The notes: generated from the sequence alone by a model not told the origin. DNA of 64,000 nucleotides from Pseudomonas multiresinivorans (GCF_012971725.1 NZ_CP048833.1:2480001-2544000); one strand, 5' to 3'. Numbered from the stretch's first letter, positions 38,253 through 47,219 are shown. A program made the numbers and translations.

Positions 38253-39800
38253 TCACGCGCTGCTGTTCACCGTCTCGCGCTTGAGCGGTCTGGTCGCTGG
38301 CGCGTGGTGTTCGTCGTGGTCGTGATCGTCGACGATTACCGGTACTTCATTGCCTTCGGCATCAAACAGCTTGCCGTTCTGGAAGTAGTCGCCTTCGTTC
38401 AGCGCAGCGATGTCGCGGTAGCGCAGGGTGCGTTCCTCGGCGGCGACGAACACCGACTGCTGGTCCGAGTTGCCGGTCTTGAAGTGGTTGAACAGCAGGT
38501 TGAGGCCGATGGCCATGATCGCCGCCGAGCTGATGCCCGAGTGGAAGATGGTGGCGAACCAGCTGGGGAAGTGCTCGTAGAAGCTCGGCGCGGCGATCGG
38601 GATCATGCCGAAGCCGATGGAGGTGGCGACGATGATCAGGTTCATGTTGTTGCGGTAGTCGACCTTGGACAGCGTGCGGATACCGCTCGCCGCCACGGTG
38701 CCGAACAGCACCACCCCGGCGCCGCCGAGCACGGAGGAGGGCACCGCGGCGATCACCCGGCCCATCACCGGCAGCAGGCCGAGGGTCACCAGGATCAGGC
38801 CGCCGGTGGCTACCACGTAGCGGCTCTTGACGCCGGTCACGGCCACCAGGCCGACGTTCTGGGCGAACGCGCTCTGGGTGAAGGAGCCGAAGATCGGCGC
38901 CAGGATGCTGGAGGCCATGTCTGCGCGCAGGCCGTTGCCCAGGCGCTTGGAGTCTACCTTGGTGCCGATGATCTCACCGACGGCGAGGATGTCCGCCGAG
39001 GTCTCCACCAGGGTCACCATGATCACGATCAGCATCGAGATGATGGCGGCGATGTGGAAGGTCGGCAGGCCGAAGTGGAAGATCGACGGGAAGGCCACCA
39101 TCGGGCCTTCGGCCACGCGGGAGAAGTCGGTCATGCCCAGGGCGGCGGCGATCACGGTGCCGATCACCATGGCCAGCAGGATCGACAGGCGCGAGATGGA
39201 GGCGCTGCCCAGCTTGCTCAGCAGCAGGACGATCACCAGGGTGAGCGCGGCCAGGCCGATGTTGGCCATGCTGCCGAAGTCCGGTGCCTTGGGGTTGCCG
39301 CCCATGGCCCAGCGCGCCGCCACCGGCATCAGCGTCAGGCCGATGGTGGTGATGACGATGCCGGTGACCATCGGCGGGAAGAACTTGGTGATACGCGAGA
39401 AGATCGGCGTGATCAGGAAGCCGATGAACGAGGCTGCCATCACCGCACCGAGCACGGCGGGCATGCCGCCGCCTTCATAGCCGCCACCGAGGATGGCGAT
39501 CATGGTGGCGACGCCGGCGAAGGAAACGCCTTGCACCAGCGGCATCTGTGAGCCGAAGAAGGGGATGCCGAGGGTCTGCAGCAGGGTGGCGAGGCCACCG
39601 GCGAACAGCGAGGCGGCGATCAGCAGGCCGATTTCGCTGGGGGAGAGCCCGGCCGCCTGGCCGAGGATCAGGGGCACGGCGACGATGCCGCCGTACATGG
39701 TCAGAACGTGTTGCAGGCCGTACGCCAGGTTGGCGCCGATTCCGAGGTTCTCGTCTTCCGGGCGTGCTCCGGCGGACGCTACAGCTGAACGATCATTCAT
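38253..39800 (-). CDS. NCS2 purine permease (xanthine/uric acid type)
   Basis: 515-residue nucleobase:cation symporter-2 protein with about 12-14 helices. The signature AQNVGLVAVTGVKSRYV matches the QNxGxxxxTG motif of the xanthine/uric acid branch rather than uracil carriers, where arginine follows the threonine. The start at 39800 gives the hydrophilic N-terminus before LAYGLQHVLTMYGG; the upstream in-frame start at 39878 has no support. It is monocistronic, with a terminator at its end. Choice between xanthine and urate is not possible from sequence. Confidence 0.88.
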   Translation of the reverse strand: MNDRSAVASAGARPEDENLGIGANLAYGLQHVLTMYGGIVAVPLILGQAAGLSPSEIGLLIAASLFAGGLATLLQTLGIPFFGSQMPLVQGVSFAGVATMIAILGGGYEGGGMPAVLGAVMAASFIGFLITPIFSRITKFFPPMVTGIVITTIGLTLMPVAARWAMGGNPKAPDFGSMANIGLAALTLVIVLLLSKLGSASISRLSILLAMVIGTVIAAALGMTDFSRVAEGPMVAFPSIFHFGLPTFHIAAIISMLIVIMVTLVETSADILAVGEIIGTKVDSKRLGNGLRADMASSILAPIFGSFTQSAFAQNVGLVAVTGVKSRYVVATGGLILVTLGLLPVMGRVIAAVPSSVLGGAGVVLFGTVAASGIRTLSKVDYRNNMNLIIVATSIGFGMIPIAAPSFYEHFPSWFATIFHSGISSAAIMAIGLNLLFNHFKTGNSDQQSVFVAAEERTLRYRDIAALNEGDYFQNGKLFDAEGNEVPVIVDDHDHDEHHAPATRPLKRETVNSSA

Positions 39801-40179
39801 GGCTGAGGACTCGCTTGTTTTTGTTGTGCGGCCACTGTAGACAAAGTTCGTGGGAAATATCCACTGGTTTGTATACATTTTCGCGTCCTATGGTCCGGAA
39901 TCTGACCGGGCGGTTAAGTGGTTTTTCCGTTGAGATGGCTCTGCAATCAGCGTTATGCATGAAATCCTGACTCGGGATGCTTTGCCCAAAATGTGTGCAT
40001 TTCTGAATCCAAAAGCACCAGTTGGCTGCATGCAAAGCGCCGAAAGGTTCTTTGCGACCACCTGGGCACAGGACTTCGCAATTTGTGGGCCAGGGGTGCT
40101 TCGAGGGCGTTGCGTTCCCCTGTGAAGGCCGCTCCTGCTATAACCGTCCGTCACGATTTGCGCAGGACTGCTTCAGAAG
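39801..40179. other. 379-bp divergent gap with a TGTATACA palindrome
   Basis: Between the permease and a LysR gene. The 8-bp palindrome TGTATACA at 39870-39877, about 70 bp before the permease start, may be an operator; GTATAC-type sites are used by some GntR-type and purine regulators. No ORF, REP or terminator is visible in the rest. Confidence 0.45.
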
Positions 40180-41064
40180 ATGGCCCTCCCGCCACTGCAC
40201 AGTTTCAGGGTGTTCGAAAGCGTGGCCCGCCTGGGCAGCCTAGCGGCGGCTGCCGTCGAACTGCACGTCACCACCGGCGCGGTCAGCCAGCAGGTCAAGG
40301 CGCTGCAGGCCGGCCTGGGCGTGGAGCTGTTCGAGAAGCGCGGCCGCCAGTTGGTGCTGACTGCCAGTGGGCGGGCGCTGCAGAAGAGCGTGGCCAGTGC
40401 GATGGACGAGATCGGTGGGGCGGTCCTGGCGTTGCAGGCAGGAGGGCGCCCGGACGAGGAACGGGTGGATATCTGCCTGTCGATCCCCCCGGCCGAAGGC
40501 GTGGAGTGGCTGACCCGGCCGTTGTTGCGCTTCATGGAGGAGTCGAACTCGGTGCGGGTGAGCGTGATTACCGCGCCGGGCATGCCGCAGGTGGACTGGC
40601 GCCGCGCCGACGTGGCGGTGATCTACGGCACGCCGCCGTGGTCGGGTGTCTGGTGGCGCCTGCTGCACGGCATCCGCATGACGCCGGTGTGCAGTCCGCA
40701 GTACCTGCGCGGGCCGCTGGCCATCGTCGAGGCCGCCGACCTGGCGCGGCACCGGCTGCTCCACGAGGACGATGGCAGCCAGTGGCAGCAATGGCTGGCC
40801 GAGGCTGGCCACAGTCGGGGAGGCGCCGAGGACATCCATTTCGAGGATTTCGGCATGGTCCTGCAGGCGGCGCGCGATGGCTTCGGCGTGGCGCTCAGCG
40901 ACGAGACGGTTTCACAGCGCGACCTGGACGAAGGCCGGCTGGTGCGCCCGCTGCCGATCTCGGTGGCGGCAGTGCACAACTACTACGTGGTCTGCCCCGA
41001 GGCGAAGCGGGAACGCCCGGAGGTCCGGGCGTTCATCGAGTGGTTGCTGTCGGTGGGGGAGTGA
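40180..41064 (+). CDS. LysR-family regulator, GcvA-like
   Basis: 294-residue LysR protein starting PPLHSFRVFESVARLGSLAAAAVELHVTTGAVSQQVKALQ, the form seen in GcvA/AmpR-type members (V-T-x-x-A-V-S-x-Q-V-K). The effector domain ends with the typical RPEVRAFIEWLL. It is divergent from the purine permease with a long gap and convergent with the metallo-hydrolase gene. Its target cannot be read from the context. Confidence 0.85.
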   Translation: MALPPLHSFRVFESVARLGSLAAAAVELHVTTGAVSQQVKALQAGLGVELFEKRGRQLVLTASGRALQKSVASAMDEIGGAVLALQAGGRPDEERVDICLSIPPAEGVEWLTRPLLRFMEESNSVRVSVITAPGMPQVDWRRADVAVIYGTPPWSGVWWRLLHGIRMTPVCSPQYLRGPLAIVEAADLARHRLLHEDDGSQWQQWLAEAGHSRGGAEDIHFEDFGMVLQAARDGFGVALSDETVSQRDLDEGRLVRPLPISVAAVHNYYVVCPEAKRERPEVRAFIEWLLSVGE

Positions 41065-41116
41065 CTCTCCGAGGACAGTCCCTGTAGCCATCCCGATGGC
41101 TCGGTGCCTGCTCTTT

Positions 41117-41235
41117 CCCCTCACCCCAGCCCTCTCCCGCAGGGAGAGGGGCAGACTGTGCCGGTTGACGCCGCAGTTTCATCCTGCACCGAACGGTCCC
41201 CTCTCCCGCGTGCGGGAGAGGGTTAGGGTGAGGGG
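41117..41235. repeat. GGGAGAGGG-type inverted repeats, family E
   Basis: CCCCTCACCCCAGCCCTCTC...GGGAGAGGGG on one side and CCCCTCTCCC...GGGTTAGGGTGAGGGG on the other. It sits between two convergent genes. Confidence 0.8.
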
Positions 41236-41250
41236 CTCTGGATCTCGTGC

Positions 41251-42189
41251 TCAGTATCCATACCCCCGCCCATCCGTGAACTGGATGTCGGTCAGGATGC
41301 TGATGTCCTTCTCCACCTTGTACAGCTCCGAGCTCCTGATCAGTTCCGGGTCGCTGAAGGCTTCGCCCTTGGCGCGGCCGGCCTGGATCTGCTGCATCTT
41401 GTCGCGGACCGCGACGACGTCGGCGTAGGTCATGGCCGGCACCTTGCTCGGGTCCTCGTCGGCGTGGGCGCCGTAGAGGGTGGTCTGCGGGTTGATCACC
41501 TTCAGGGTGGCGTCCAGCGAGGCGACGTAATCCTTCAGGTTCCCCGCCAGCAGCCACGACGGATACAGGTGATCGCCGGAGAGCAGGATGTTGTGCGCCT
41601 CATCAAACAGCGCGACTTCGTCCGGCGTGTGGCCGGGCATGCTCAGCAGTCGCAGCTTGAGGCCGCCCAGGTCGATCACTTCATCGGGCTTCACCAGCCG
41701 CGAGACCTTGAAGGGCGCCAGCGTCATGTGGTCGATGTTGCCCAGGTAGACCGGCTCGGGAACCTGGTAGAGGCCGTCGGCGCGGCGGAATTTCGCGGTG
41801 AAGGGGGTATCCACCAGGTAGATGCTCTGGAAGTTGTGCAGACCGCCCAGATGGTCGAAGTGCAAGTGCGAGGGCAGCACCGAGAGCGGCTTGTCGGTGA
41901 TCTGGCGGGCGACCTGGGTGATGTCTTCCTTCTGGTTCGCGCCGGAATCGAACATCAGCGCGTGGTCCGAACCCACCAGTAGGTACGAATAGTTCTTCTG
42001 GTAGTAGTTCGGCTCGCCGATGGCATAGAGGAAGTCCGTCAGCTTGTGTACCACGAAGGCCGCTTTCTCTACCTTGAGGGTATCGGCCTTGGGTGCTCCG
42101 GCCTTGGGCGCCTCGGCGGCGGTTGCGGCGAACGGAGCACCGAGCAGGGTGGTGGAAGCCAGGGCCAAGGCTTTGATCAATGTGCGCAT
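41251..42189 (-). CDS. Periplasmic metallo-beta-lactamase-fold hydrolase
   Basis: 312 residues with a signal peptide (ALASTTLLGAPFAATAAEA) and a metallo-hydrolase fold. Metal ligands are His108, His110, Asp112 and His113 (SHLHFDHLGG), His187 (PGHTPDE), Asp206 (SGDHLYP) and His242 (YGAHADED). A full dinuclear site is therefore present. The Ala/Lys-rich stretch after the signal peptide is low complexity. The substrate is unknown; resemblance to class B beta-lactamases is at the fold level only. Confidence 0.82.
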   Translation of the reverse strand: MRTLIKALALASTTLLGAPFAATAAEAPKAGAPKADTLKVEKAAFVVHKLTDFLYAIGEPNYYQKNYSYLLVGSDHALMFDSGANQKEDITQVARQITDKPLSVLPSHLHFDHLGGLHNFQSIYLVDTPFTAKFRRADGLYQVPEPVYLGNIDHMTLAPFKVSRLVKPDEVIDLGGLKLRLLSMPGHTPDEVALFDEAHNILLSGDHLYPSWLLAGNLKDYVASLDATLKVINPQTTLYGAHADEDPSKVPAMTYADVVAVRDKMQQIQAGRAKGEAFSDPELIRSSELYKVEKDISILTDIQFTDGRGYGY

Positions 42190-42440
42190 GGGGCGCGAAC
42201 CTCTGTTGTCGTTGTTTTGGGTGGGAATGGCGGCGGGTATTTCCGTCAGCCCATCTCAACGCTGGCGAGGGCGCACTTCAATCCACGATTTTTGTGGCCC
42301 GACAGTTCAGATCAGCTAAAGCCTGACGGTTTTGCGGTATCAGCAAAGTCGATTTGCGTTATTTCCTATAAGCAGGGCTAATCCTTCATTCGGGGATTTC
42401 ATGGCAGCGAGTACGCCATGCCGGTAGAACTGCGCTGGTC

Positions 42441-42459
42441 GGGCGCGCTTTTCGCGCCC
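42441..42459. promoter_or_regulatory. Perfect hairpin before a short ORF
   Basis: GGGCGCG-CTTTT-CGCGCCC, a perfect 7-bp GC stem with no T tract, 28 bp before the 30-codon ORF at 42487. It could be a leader structure or a weak terminator. The rest of the gap 42190-42486 shows no other gene or repeat. Confidence 0.45.
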
Positions 42460-42486
42460 CATTCCCCCGTTACCGGAGCTATTCCA

Positions 42487-42579
42487 ATGACGTCCAGATG
42501 GACCACTTTGCTGTGCGTGCTGAAAACCCTGTCTGTTGCCTGGGGCGACTACAACAAGCGCAACTTCGTTCGCCGCTGA
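42487..42579 (+). CDS. 30-residue small ORF upstream of the B3/4 gene
   Basis: Starts MTSRWTTLLCVLK and ends KRNFVRR. GGAG lies 8 bp before the ATG, and a short hydrophobic centre (WTTLLCVLKTLSVAW) is followed by a basic tail. It ends 48 bp before the B3/4-domain gene on the same strand. It may be a leader peptide or small membrane protein. I know no family for it. Confidence 0.4.
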   Translation: MTSRWTTLLCVLKTLSVAWGDYNKRNFVRR

Positions 42580-42627
42580 GGTGGGCAATTCGATCGTCCG
42601 CATCCGCTGTACACCAAGGATTTCGCC

Positions 42628-43320
42628 ATGCATCCCGTCACGCCTCGCATTGACCCCGCCATCGCTTCCATCGCCCCCGGCTTTCGGGCCCTGAGCATCA
42701 CGGTCGAGGCCGCGCCCATCCGCCATCCGGCGGTGGCCGAACAAGCCCTGCAGCGAGCCTGCGCGGCGCTCCTGGCGGGCGAGCCGGCCTGGGCCGAGGC
42801 GCACCTGGCGGCGTGGGCCGAAGTGTTCCGCCGCTTTGGCGCCAAACCCCAGCGCACGCCCTGCTCGGCGGAGGCGCTGCGCAAGCGCGTATTGCGTGAC
42901 GGCAGCCTGCCGGTGATCGATCCGGTGGTGGACCTGTACAACGCCATCAGCGTGCAGTTCGCGATTCCGGTGGGTGGGGAGAACCTCGCCGCCTACGCCG
43001 GAACCCCGCGCCTGGTGATCGCCGACGGCAATGAACTCTTCGACACGATGAAGGACGGCGCGCCGGCCCACGAATCGCCCGACGCCGGCGAAGTTGTCTG
43101 GCGTGACGACCTCGGTGTCACCTGTCGCCGCTGGAACTGGCGGCAGGGCGTGCGCACCCGCCTGGACGCCGAGGCGCAGCAAATGTGGTTCATCCTCGAA
43201 AGCCTGCCGGAAATGCCGCTGGAAGCCCTGCGCGAGGCGGGCGACCTACTGATCGTCGGGTTGCAGGAGATGATGCCGGGCGCCAAGGCCGAGGCGCAGT
43301 TGGTGGAGTGCCGGGGGTAA
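42628..43320 (+). CDS. B3/4-domain protein (PheRS beta editing-domain-like)
   Basis: 230 residues related to the free-standing B3/B4 domain of phenylalanyl-tRNA synthetase beta (COG3382 type). The central DPVVDLYNAISVQFAIPVGGENLA matches the conserved core of that family, where N-x-x-S is typical. Such proteins may bind amino acids or clear mischarged tRNA. AAGGA lies before the ATG. It converges with the TetR gene with 4 bp between the stops. Confidence 0.75.
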   Translation: MHPVTPRIDPAIASIAPGFRALSITVEAAPIRHPAVAEQALQRACAALLAGEPAWAEAHLAAWAEVFRRFGAKPQRTPCSAEALRKRVLRDGSLPVIDPVVDLYNAISVQFAIPVGGENLAAYAGTPRLVIADGNELFDTMKDGAPAHESPDAGEVVWRDDLGVTCRRWNWRQGVRTRLDAEAQQMWFILESLPEMPLEALREAGDLLIVGLQEMMPGAKAEAQLVECRG

Positions 43321-43324
43321 GCCT

Positions 43325-43954
43325 CTACTGCATGAGGCTCTTCAGGTAGGCGCAGAACATATCCGCCATCGCGTCGCTGAATGCATCGATCTGCTCGGCG
43401 CTGCGCGGGCTTTCCGAGAACTGCTTGCCCACCGAGCCAAGTGTCGTGGTGATCAACTCGCAAGCCAGCGTGCGTTGTGCTTCGGGAGCGAGCGGGAGGG
43501 CTTCGGCGATGAACGCCTGGAAAATCCCCTCGCCGGCGGCCTTGGCTTCCCGGGCCTCCGGCGCATCGCGGTAGAGCGGAGCAGCATCGCTCAGGGCGAT
43601 ACGCATGCGCGCCTCCTCGCACTCGGAGCGGATGAAGGCATGGACGAGGTTGCGCAGGCGCTGCAATGGCTCCTGCGTTTCATCCGCCAGCAGGCCGCGC
43701 AACATCTCCGTGGTTTGCCGCCACTCGTCGCTCTGCAGGCGGAACAGGATCGCCGCCTTGTTCGGGAAGTACTGGTACAGCGAGCCGACGCTGACCCCGG
43801 CGCGCTCGGCCACCCGCGCGGTGGTGAAACGCGAGGCGCCTTCCTTCTCCAGAACCTGAACAGCGGCATCCAGAATGGCCGTCACCAGGTCGTTGGAGCG
43901 CGCCTGTTTCGGCTCCTTGCGCGTGGAAATACGCGGGCTGCGGCGTTCGGGCAT
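43325..43954 (-). CDS. TetR-family regulator
   Basis: 209-residue TetR protein with the HTH VTAILDAAVQVLEKEGASRFTTARVAERAGVSVGSLYQYF after a basic N-terminus (RRSPRISTRKEPKQARS). The ATG at 43954 has GGAGAG 7 bp upstream; an open frame continues to 44029 but overlaps the operator-like palindrome. It is divergent from an O-methyltransferase gene, its likely target. Confidence 0.87.
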   Translation of the reverse strand: MPERRSPRISTRKEPKQARSNDLVTAILDAAVQVLEKEGASRFTTARVAERAGVSVGSLYQYFPNKAAILFRLQSDEWRQTTEMLRGLLADETQEPLQRLRNLVHAFIRSECEEARMRIALSDAAPLYRDAPEAREAKAAGEGIFQAFIAEALPLAPEAQRTLACELITTTLGSVGKQFSESPRSAEQIDAFSDAMADMFCAYLKSLMQ

Positions 43955-43986
43955 GGGGCTCTCCGGCAATGCGAATAGTGGAATAT

Positions 43987-43998
43987 GACGAATTCGTC
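43987..43998. promoter_or_regulatory. TetR operator-like palindrome
   Basis: Perfect 12-bp palindrome GACGAATTCGTC in the 95-bp divergent gap between the TetR and O-methyltransferase genes. The related AATGCGAATAG and GTCGCATTCTAG flank it, extending the symmetry. Confidence 0.6.
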
Positions 43999-44049
43999 GC
44001 ATTCTAGTCGGGCGCTTTTTCGCACTCAATCCTCTATCCGGAGACCACC

Positions 44050-44715
44050 ATGACGACCCTCACTTCTGCCCCCGTGGCGCCCCTGCTGCAACGCCTCTTC
44101 GAGGAAGCTGATGCGGCATCTCCCCAGTCCAGCCCGGCCTTCGCCAATCTCGACCAGGCTGCGCTGACGCGCCTGATGCAGAGCAAGACCGAGTACCGGG
44201 AGCTCTACGGCCAGCTCAGGGACCAGCCGCTGCCCGTCTCGCGGGAAACCGGTGCGCTGCTGTACATGCTGGCGCGCAGCATCGGCGCCAGGCACATCGT
44301 CGAATTCGGCACTTCCTACGGTATCTCCACGCTGCACCTGGCGGCGGCCTTGCGCGACAACGGCGGCGGCCGCCTGATCACCAGTGAGTTCGAGCCTTCG
44401 AAAGTGGCACGCGCCCAGGCCAACCTGGTCGCCGGTGGCGTGGCCGACCTGGTGGAAATCCGCGAGGGCGATGCACTGCAGACCCTGGCCCGCGATCTGC
44501 CCGAAAGCATCGACCTGCTGCTTCTCGACGGCGCCAAGGCGCTCTACCCGGAAATCCTCGCGCGGGTGGAGAGCCGCCTGCGCCCCGGTGCGCTGGTCAT
44601 CGCCGACAATGCCGATTACTGCCCCGAGTACCTGGCGGAGGTGCGCCTGCCGGGCGGGCGCTACCTGTCGATTCCGTTTGCCGATGACGTGGAATTGTCC
44701 ATGCGCCTGGGTTGA
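44050..44715 (+). CDS. O-methyltransferase-like SAM enzyme
   Basis: 221-residue class I methyltransferase of the COG4122 (catechol/caffeoyl-CoA O-methyltransferase) type. SAM motif I is IVEFGTSYGISTLHLA near residues 79-94, followed by the acidic TSEFEPSK strand and DLLLLDGAKALYPEIL. The metal-binding residues of caffeoyl-CoA enzymes are only partly kept (DGAKA for the usual DADK). Probably controlled by the divergent TetR. Substrate unknown. Confidence 0.82.
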   Translation: MTTLTSAPVAPLLQRLFEEADAASPQSSPAFANLDQAALTRLMQSKTEYRELYGQLRDQPLPVSRETGALLYMLARSIGARHIVEFGTSYGISTLHLAAALRDNGGGRLITSEFEPSKVARAQANLVAGGVADLVEIREGDALQTLARDLPESIDLLLLDGAKALYPEILARVESRLRPGALVIADNADYCPEYLAEVRLPGGRYLSIPFADDVELSMRLG

Positions 44716-44726
44716 AGCTGCGCTGT

Positions 44727-45650
44727 CTAGAGCTGGGGCTGGACCACCGGCGCGTGCCGCGCCATCAGCTCGACGATCCAGTCGATGAACACCCTCAGCT
44801 TCGCGCTGACGTGGCGGTTGGGCGGGAAAGCCACGAAGAGCGGCATCGTTTCCATCGTCCAGCCGGCGAACAGCTCCACCAGTTCGCCGCGCGCCACGGC
44901 CTCGTCGGCCATGTAGCGCGGCAGCCAGAGCACACCCATGCCGGCGATACCGGCGGCGAGGTAGGCGTTGCCGTCGTCCACGGTCAGCACCGGCCGCCCC
45001 TGGACCTGCACGGTCTCTCCCGCCTTGTGCAGCGCGTACGACAACGGCTTGCCGGTGCGCGCCCAGAGGTAACCGACGATGCGCTGCTGGCTGTTCTCCA
45101 GGTCACGCGGGTGCTCCGGCACTCCGGCGCGCTGCAGGTAGGAAGGCGCGGCGAAGACCCCCAACTGCAGGTCGCCGACGCGCCGGGCCATCAGCGACTG
45201 GTCGGTGAGTTCGCCACCGCGCACCACGCAATCCACCTTCTCATCGATGAGGTCGACCATGCGGTCGCTGACGCCCAGGTCGATCTGGATGTCCGGGTAG
45301 CGAGCGTGGAAGCCCGGCAGCGCGGGGATCAGCAGGATACGCGCCAGCGGGCTGGGTACGTCCACCCTTAGCCGCCCGCGGGGCAGGGCGGCGGCGCTGG
45401 AGAGGCTGGTCTCGGCGTCGTCCATGTCCGCCAGCAGGCGCACCACGCGCTCGTAGTACGCAGCGCCGTCGGCGGTGAGATTGAGCTTGCGCGTGGTGCG
45501 GTTGAGCAGTCGCACACGCAGGCGCGCCTCCAACTGCTGGATCAGCTGGGTCACGCTGGTGCGGCTCATGTGCAGGGTGTCGGCGGCCTTGGTGAAGCTG
45601 CCGGTTTCCACCACGCGGGCGAAGGCTTGCATCGCATCGAAACGGTCCAT
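44727..45650 (-). CDS. LysR-family regulator, divergent from RidA-like gene
   Basis: 307-residue LysR protein of the CrgA/AaeR group (MDRFDAMQAFARVVETGSFTKAADTLHMSRTSVTQLIQQLE). The ATG at 45650 is the usual start for this group; the open frame upstream reaches back across the promoter. The 163-bp gap to the RidA-like gene is the probable operator region. Confidence 0.87.
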   Translation of the reverse strand: MDRFDAMQAFARVVETGSFTKAADTLHMSRTSVTQLIQQLEARLRVRLLNRTTRKLNLTADGAAYYERVVRLLADMDDAETSLSSAAALPRGRLRVDVPSPLARILLIPALPGFHARYPDIQIDLGVSDRMVDLIDEKVDCVVRGGELTDQSLMARRVGDLQLGVFAAPSYLQRAGVPEHPRDLENSQQRIVGYLWARTGKPLSYALHKAGETVQVQGRPVLTVDDGNAYLAAGIAGMGVLWLPRYMADEAVARGELVELFAGWTMETMPLFVAFPPNRHVSAKLRVFIDWIVELMARHAPVVQPQL

Positions 45651-45813
45651 GGCGGCTCCGGCTGGCTCAGGAAGGAGGGCGCTGAGAAGGGCTGATTGTT
45701 TGGATTCTACAAACAATGCTGACCAGTGTTGCCCGATTATCGCTGCCCCCGCGCGCCGTAACCTGCCTCCATCTTTGAACCGGGGCCATCGCGCCCCTCG
45801 CTGGAGCAAGCAG

Positions 45814-46209
45814 ATGAGTACACGTGACGTGGTTTTCCCTTCCGGCCGCCAGGATCTTTATGAACGCAACCGCTATTCCCCGGCGATCCGCAGCAACGGC
45901 CTGCTGTTCGTCTCAGGCCAGGTTGGCAGCCGCGAGGACGGTTCGCCCGAGGTCGGGCTGGATGCCCAGGTGCGGCGCGCCTTCGCAAACCTCAACGCGG
46001 TCCTCGACGCCGCCGGTTGCAGCTTCGATGACGTGATGGACGTGACGATCTTCCTGGTCGACCCCCAGGCGAATTTCGAGCGCGCCTGGCAGGTCGCCGC
46101 CGACTATTGGGGCGCGGCACCCTATCCGACGGTGACGGCGGTGGGCGTGACCTGGCTCTACGGCTTCGATTTCGAGATCAAGGTGATCGCGCGCCTGCCA
46201 CGGGACTGA
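45814..46209 (+). CDS. RidA-family protein lacking the usual arginine
   Basis: 131-residue YjgF/YER057c/UK114 protein (SPAIRSNGLLFVSGQVG; FLVDPQANFERAWQVAADYW). In RidA deaminases a conserved Arg near the C-terminus binds the imine substrate. Here the matching strand reads GFDFEIKVIARLP, with no Arg at that place, so the protein probably belongs to a non-deaminase Rid subgroup. GGAG lies 8 bp before the ATG. Divergent LysR regulation is likely. Confidence 0.87.
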   Translation: MSTRDVVFPSGRQDLYERNRYSPAIRSNGLLFVSGQVGSREDGSPEVGLDAQVRRAFANLNAVLDAAGCSFDDVMDVTIFLVDPQANFERAWQVAADYWGAAPYPTVTAVGVTWLYGFDFEIKVIARLPRD

Positions 46210-46294
46210 AGCCGGCCGCAGGGCAGGGCGGCGAGACGGGGCGGCCGGGTTTCTTTACCATGCCATCCTGTTTTGCCCTGCCAGGATTTCCCCC

Positions 46295-46795
46295 ATGACC
46301 GCGCCGACCTTCCGCACCGCCGTTCCCGCCGACACCGACCGTTGCTTCGCGATCGAAACCACCGCCTATGAAGGCGACGAGGCGGCGACGCACGAGAAGA
46401 TAGCCACGCGCATCGCCCAGTATCCCGAAGGCTTCCTGATCATGGAGCTGGAAGGCGAGATCATCGGCTTCATCAACAGCGGCTGCGCGTTCGACGTGGT
46501 GATGTCCGACGAGGAGTTCAAGGAGCTCATCGGCCACGATCCGGCGGCGCCCAACGTGGTGGTCATGTCGGTGGTGATCGACCCGGCGCAGCAGGGCAAA
46601 GGCTATGCGTCGCTGCTGATGCGCACCTTCGTCGAACGCATGGCCGGCCTGGGCAAGCGCACCATCCACCTGATGTGCAAGGACCGCCACGTGCCGCTCT
46701 ACGAGCGCTTCGGCTATCGCTACGTCAAGCCGTCGGCGTCCGACCACGGCGGCATGGCGTGGCACGAGATGGTCATGGAACTGCCAGCTGCCTGA
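46295..46795 (+). CDS. GNAT-family N-acetyltransferase
   Basis: 166 residues with the acetyl-CoA-binding motif VVIDPAQQGKGYASLLMRTF (Q/RxxGxG/A) and the later PLYERFGYRYVKPSA strand typical of GNAT enzymes, closest by eye to arylalkylamine acetyltransferase-like members. It is 85 bp after the RidA-like gene. The substrate is not known. Confidence 0.85.
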   Translation: MTAPTFRTAVPADTDRCFAIETTAYEGDEAATHEKIATRIAQYPEGFLIMELEGEIIGFINSGCAFDVVMSDEEFKELIGHDPAAPNVVVMSVVIDPAQQGKGYASLLMRTFVERMAGLGKRTIHLMCKDRHVPLYERFGYRYVKPSASDHGGMAWHEMVMELPAA

Positions 46796-46799
46796 GCCT

Positions 46800-47219
46800 T
46801 CAGCGCTCCGGCCGATCGTTCACCCGGTCGCGGGTGGCGCGCTCGGCCAGCCGGTCGAAGGATTCCGGCAGCAGTGCCGCCTCGCCCTGCTCGTCGAGCA
46901 GCTGGCGGAATACCAGATGGTCCGGGAAGCTGCGGCTGATCAGCGTGAGCAGCTCGGTGCCGCGCTCGGTAAGCTCGAAGTTGTTGCCGGTGCCGCCGTG
47001 TTCGCGCGGGCGCTCCTGGATATAGCCGTTGGCGAAGAGATCGCCCTCCAGGTCACCGGCGACCTTCTTCAGATGATCCGTGCTGCCTTCCACCGGCTCG
47101 CCCTGCAGCCGGTGCTGCTCGGCCACTTCCTCGCCGCATTCGCGAGCCTTGTAGGGTTGGTCGGCGCATTCCTGGGCGCGCAGCAGCAGGCGTTCGATCA
47201 GGTCCCAGTCGTAGCTCAT
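46800..47219 (-). CDS. DUF2513-like winged-helix protein
   Basis: 139 residues beginning MSYDWDLIERLLLRAQECAD, followed by a middle segment (VEGSTDHLKKVAGDLEGDLFANGYI) and LTERGTELLTLI. This resembles DUF2513 proteins, which have a winged-helix look. The start at 47219 was preferred because the frame open to 47318 has no ribosome-binding site. Its stop is 4 bp from the convergent GNAT gene. Function unknown. Confidence 0.65.
   Translation of the reverse strand: MSYDWDLIERLLLRAQECADQPYKARECGEEVAEQHRLQGEPVEGSTDHLKKVAGDLEGDLFANGYIQERPREHGGTGNNFELTERGTELLTLISRSFPDHLVFRQLLDEQGEAALLPESFDRLAERATRDRVNDRPER

Noticed and set aside
38238..39551. A 437-codon plus-strand frame opposite the purine permease
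   Set aside because: The peptide is a low-complexity His/Asp/Gly-rich shadow, and the permease on the other strand has full family motifs and a terminator.
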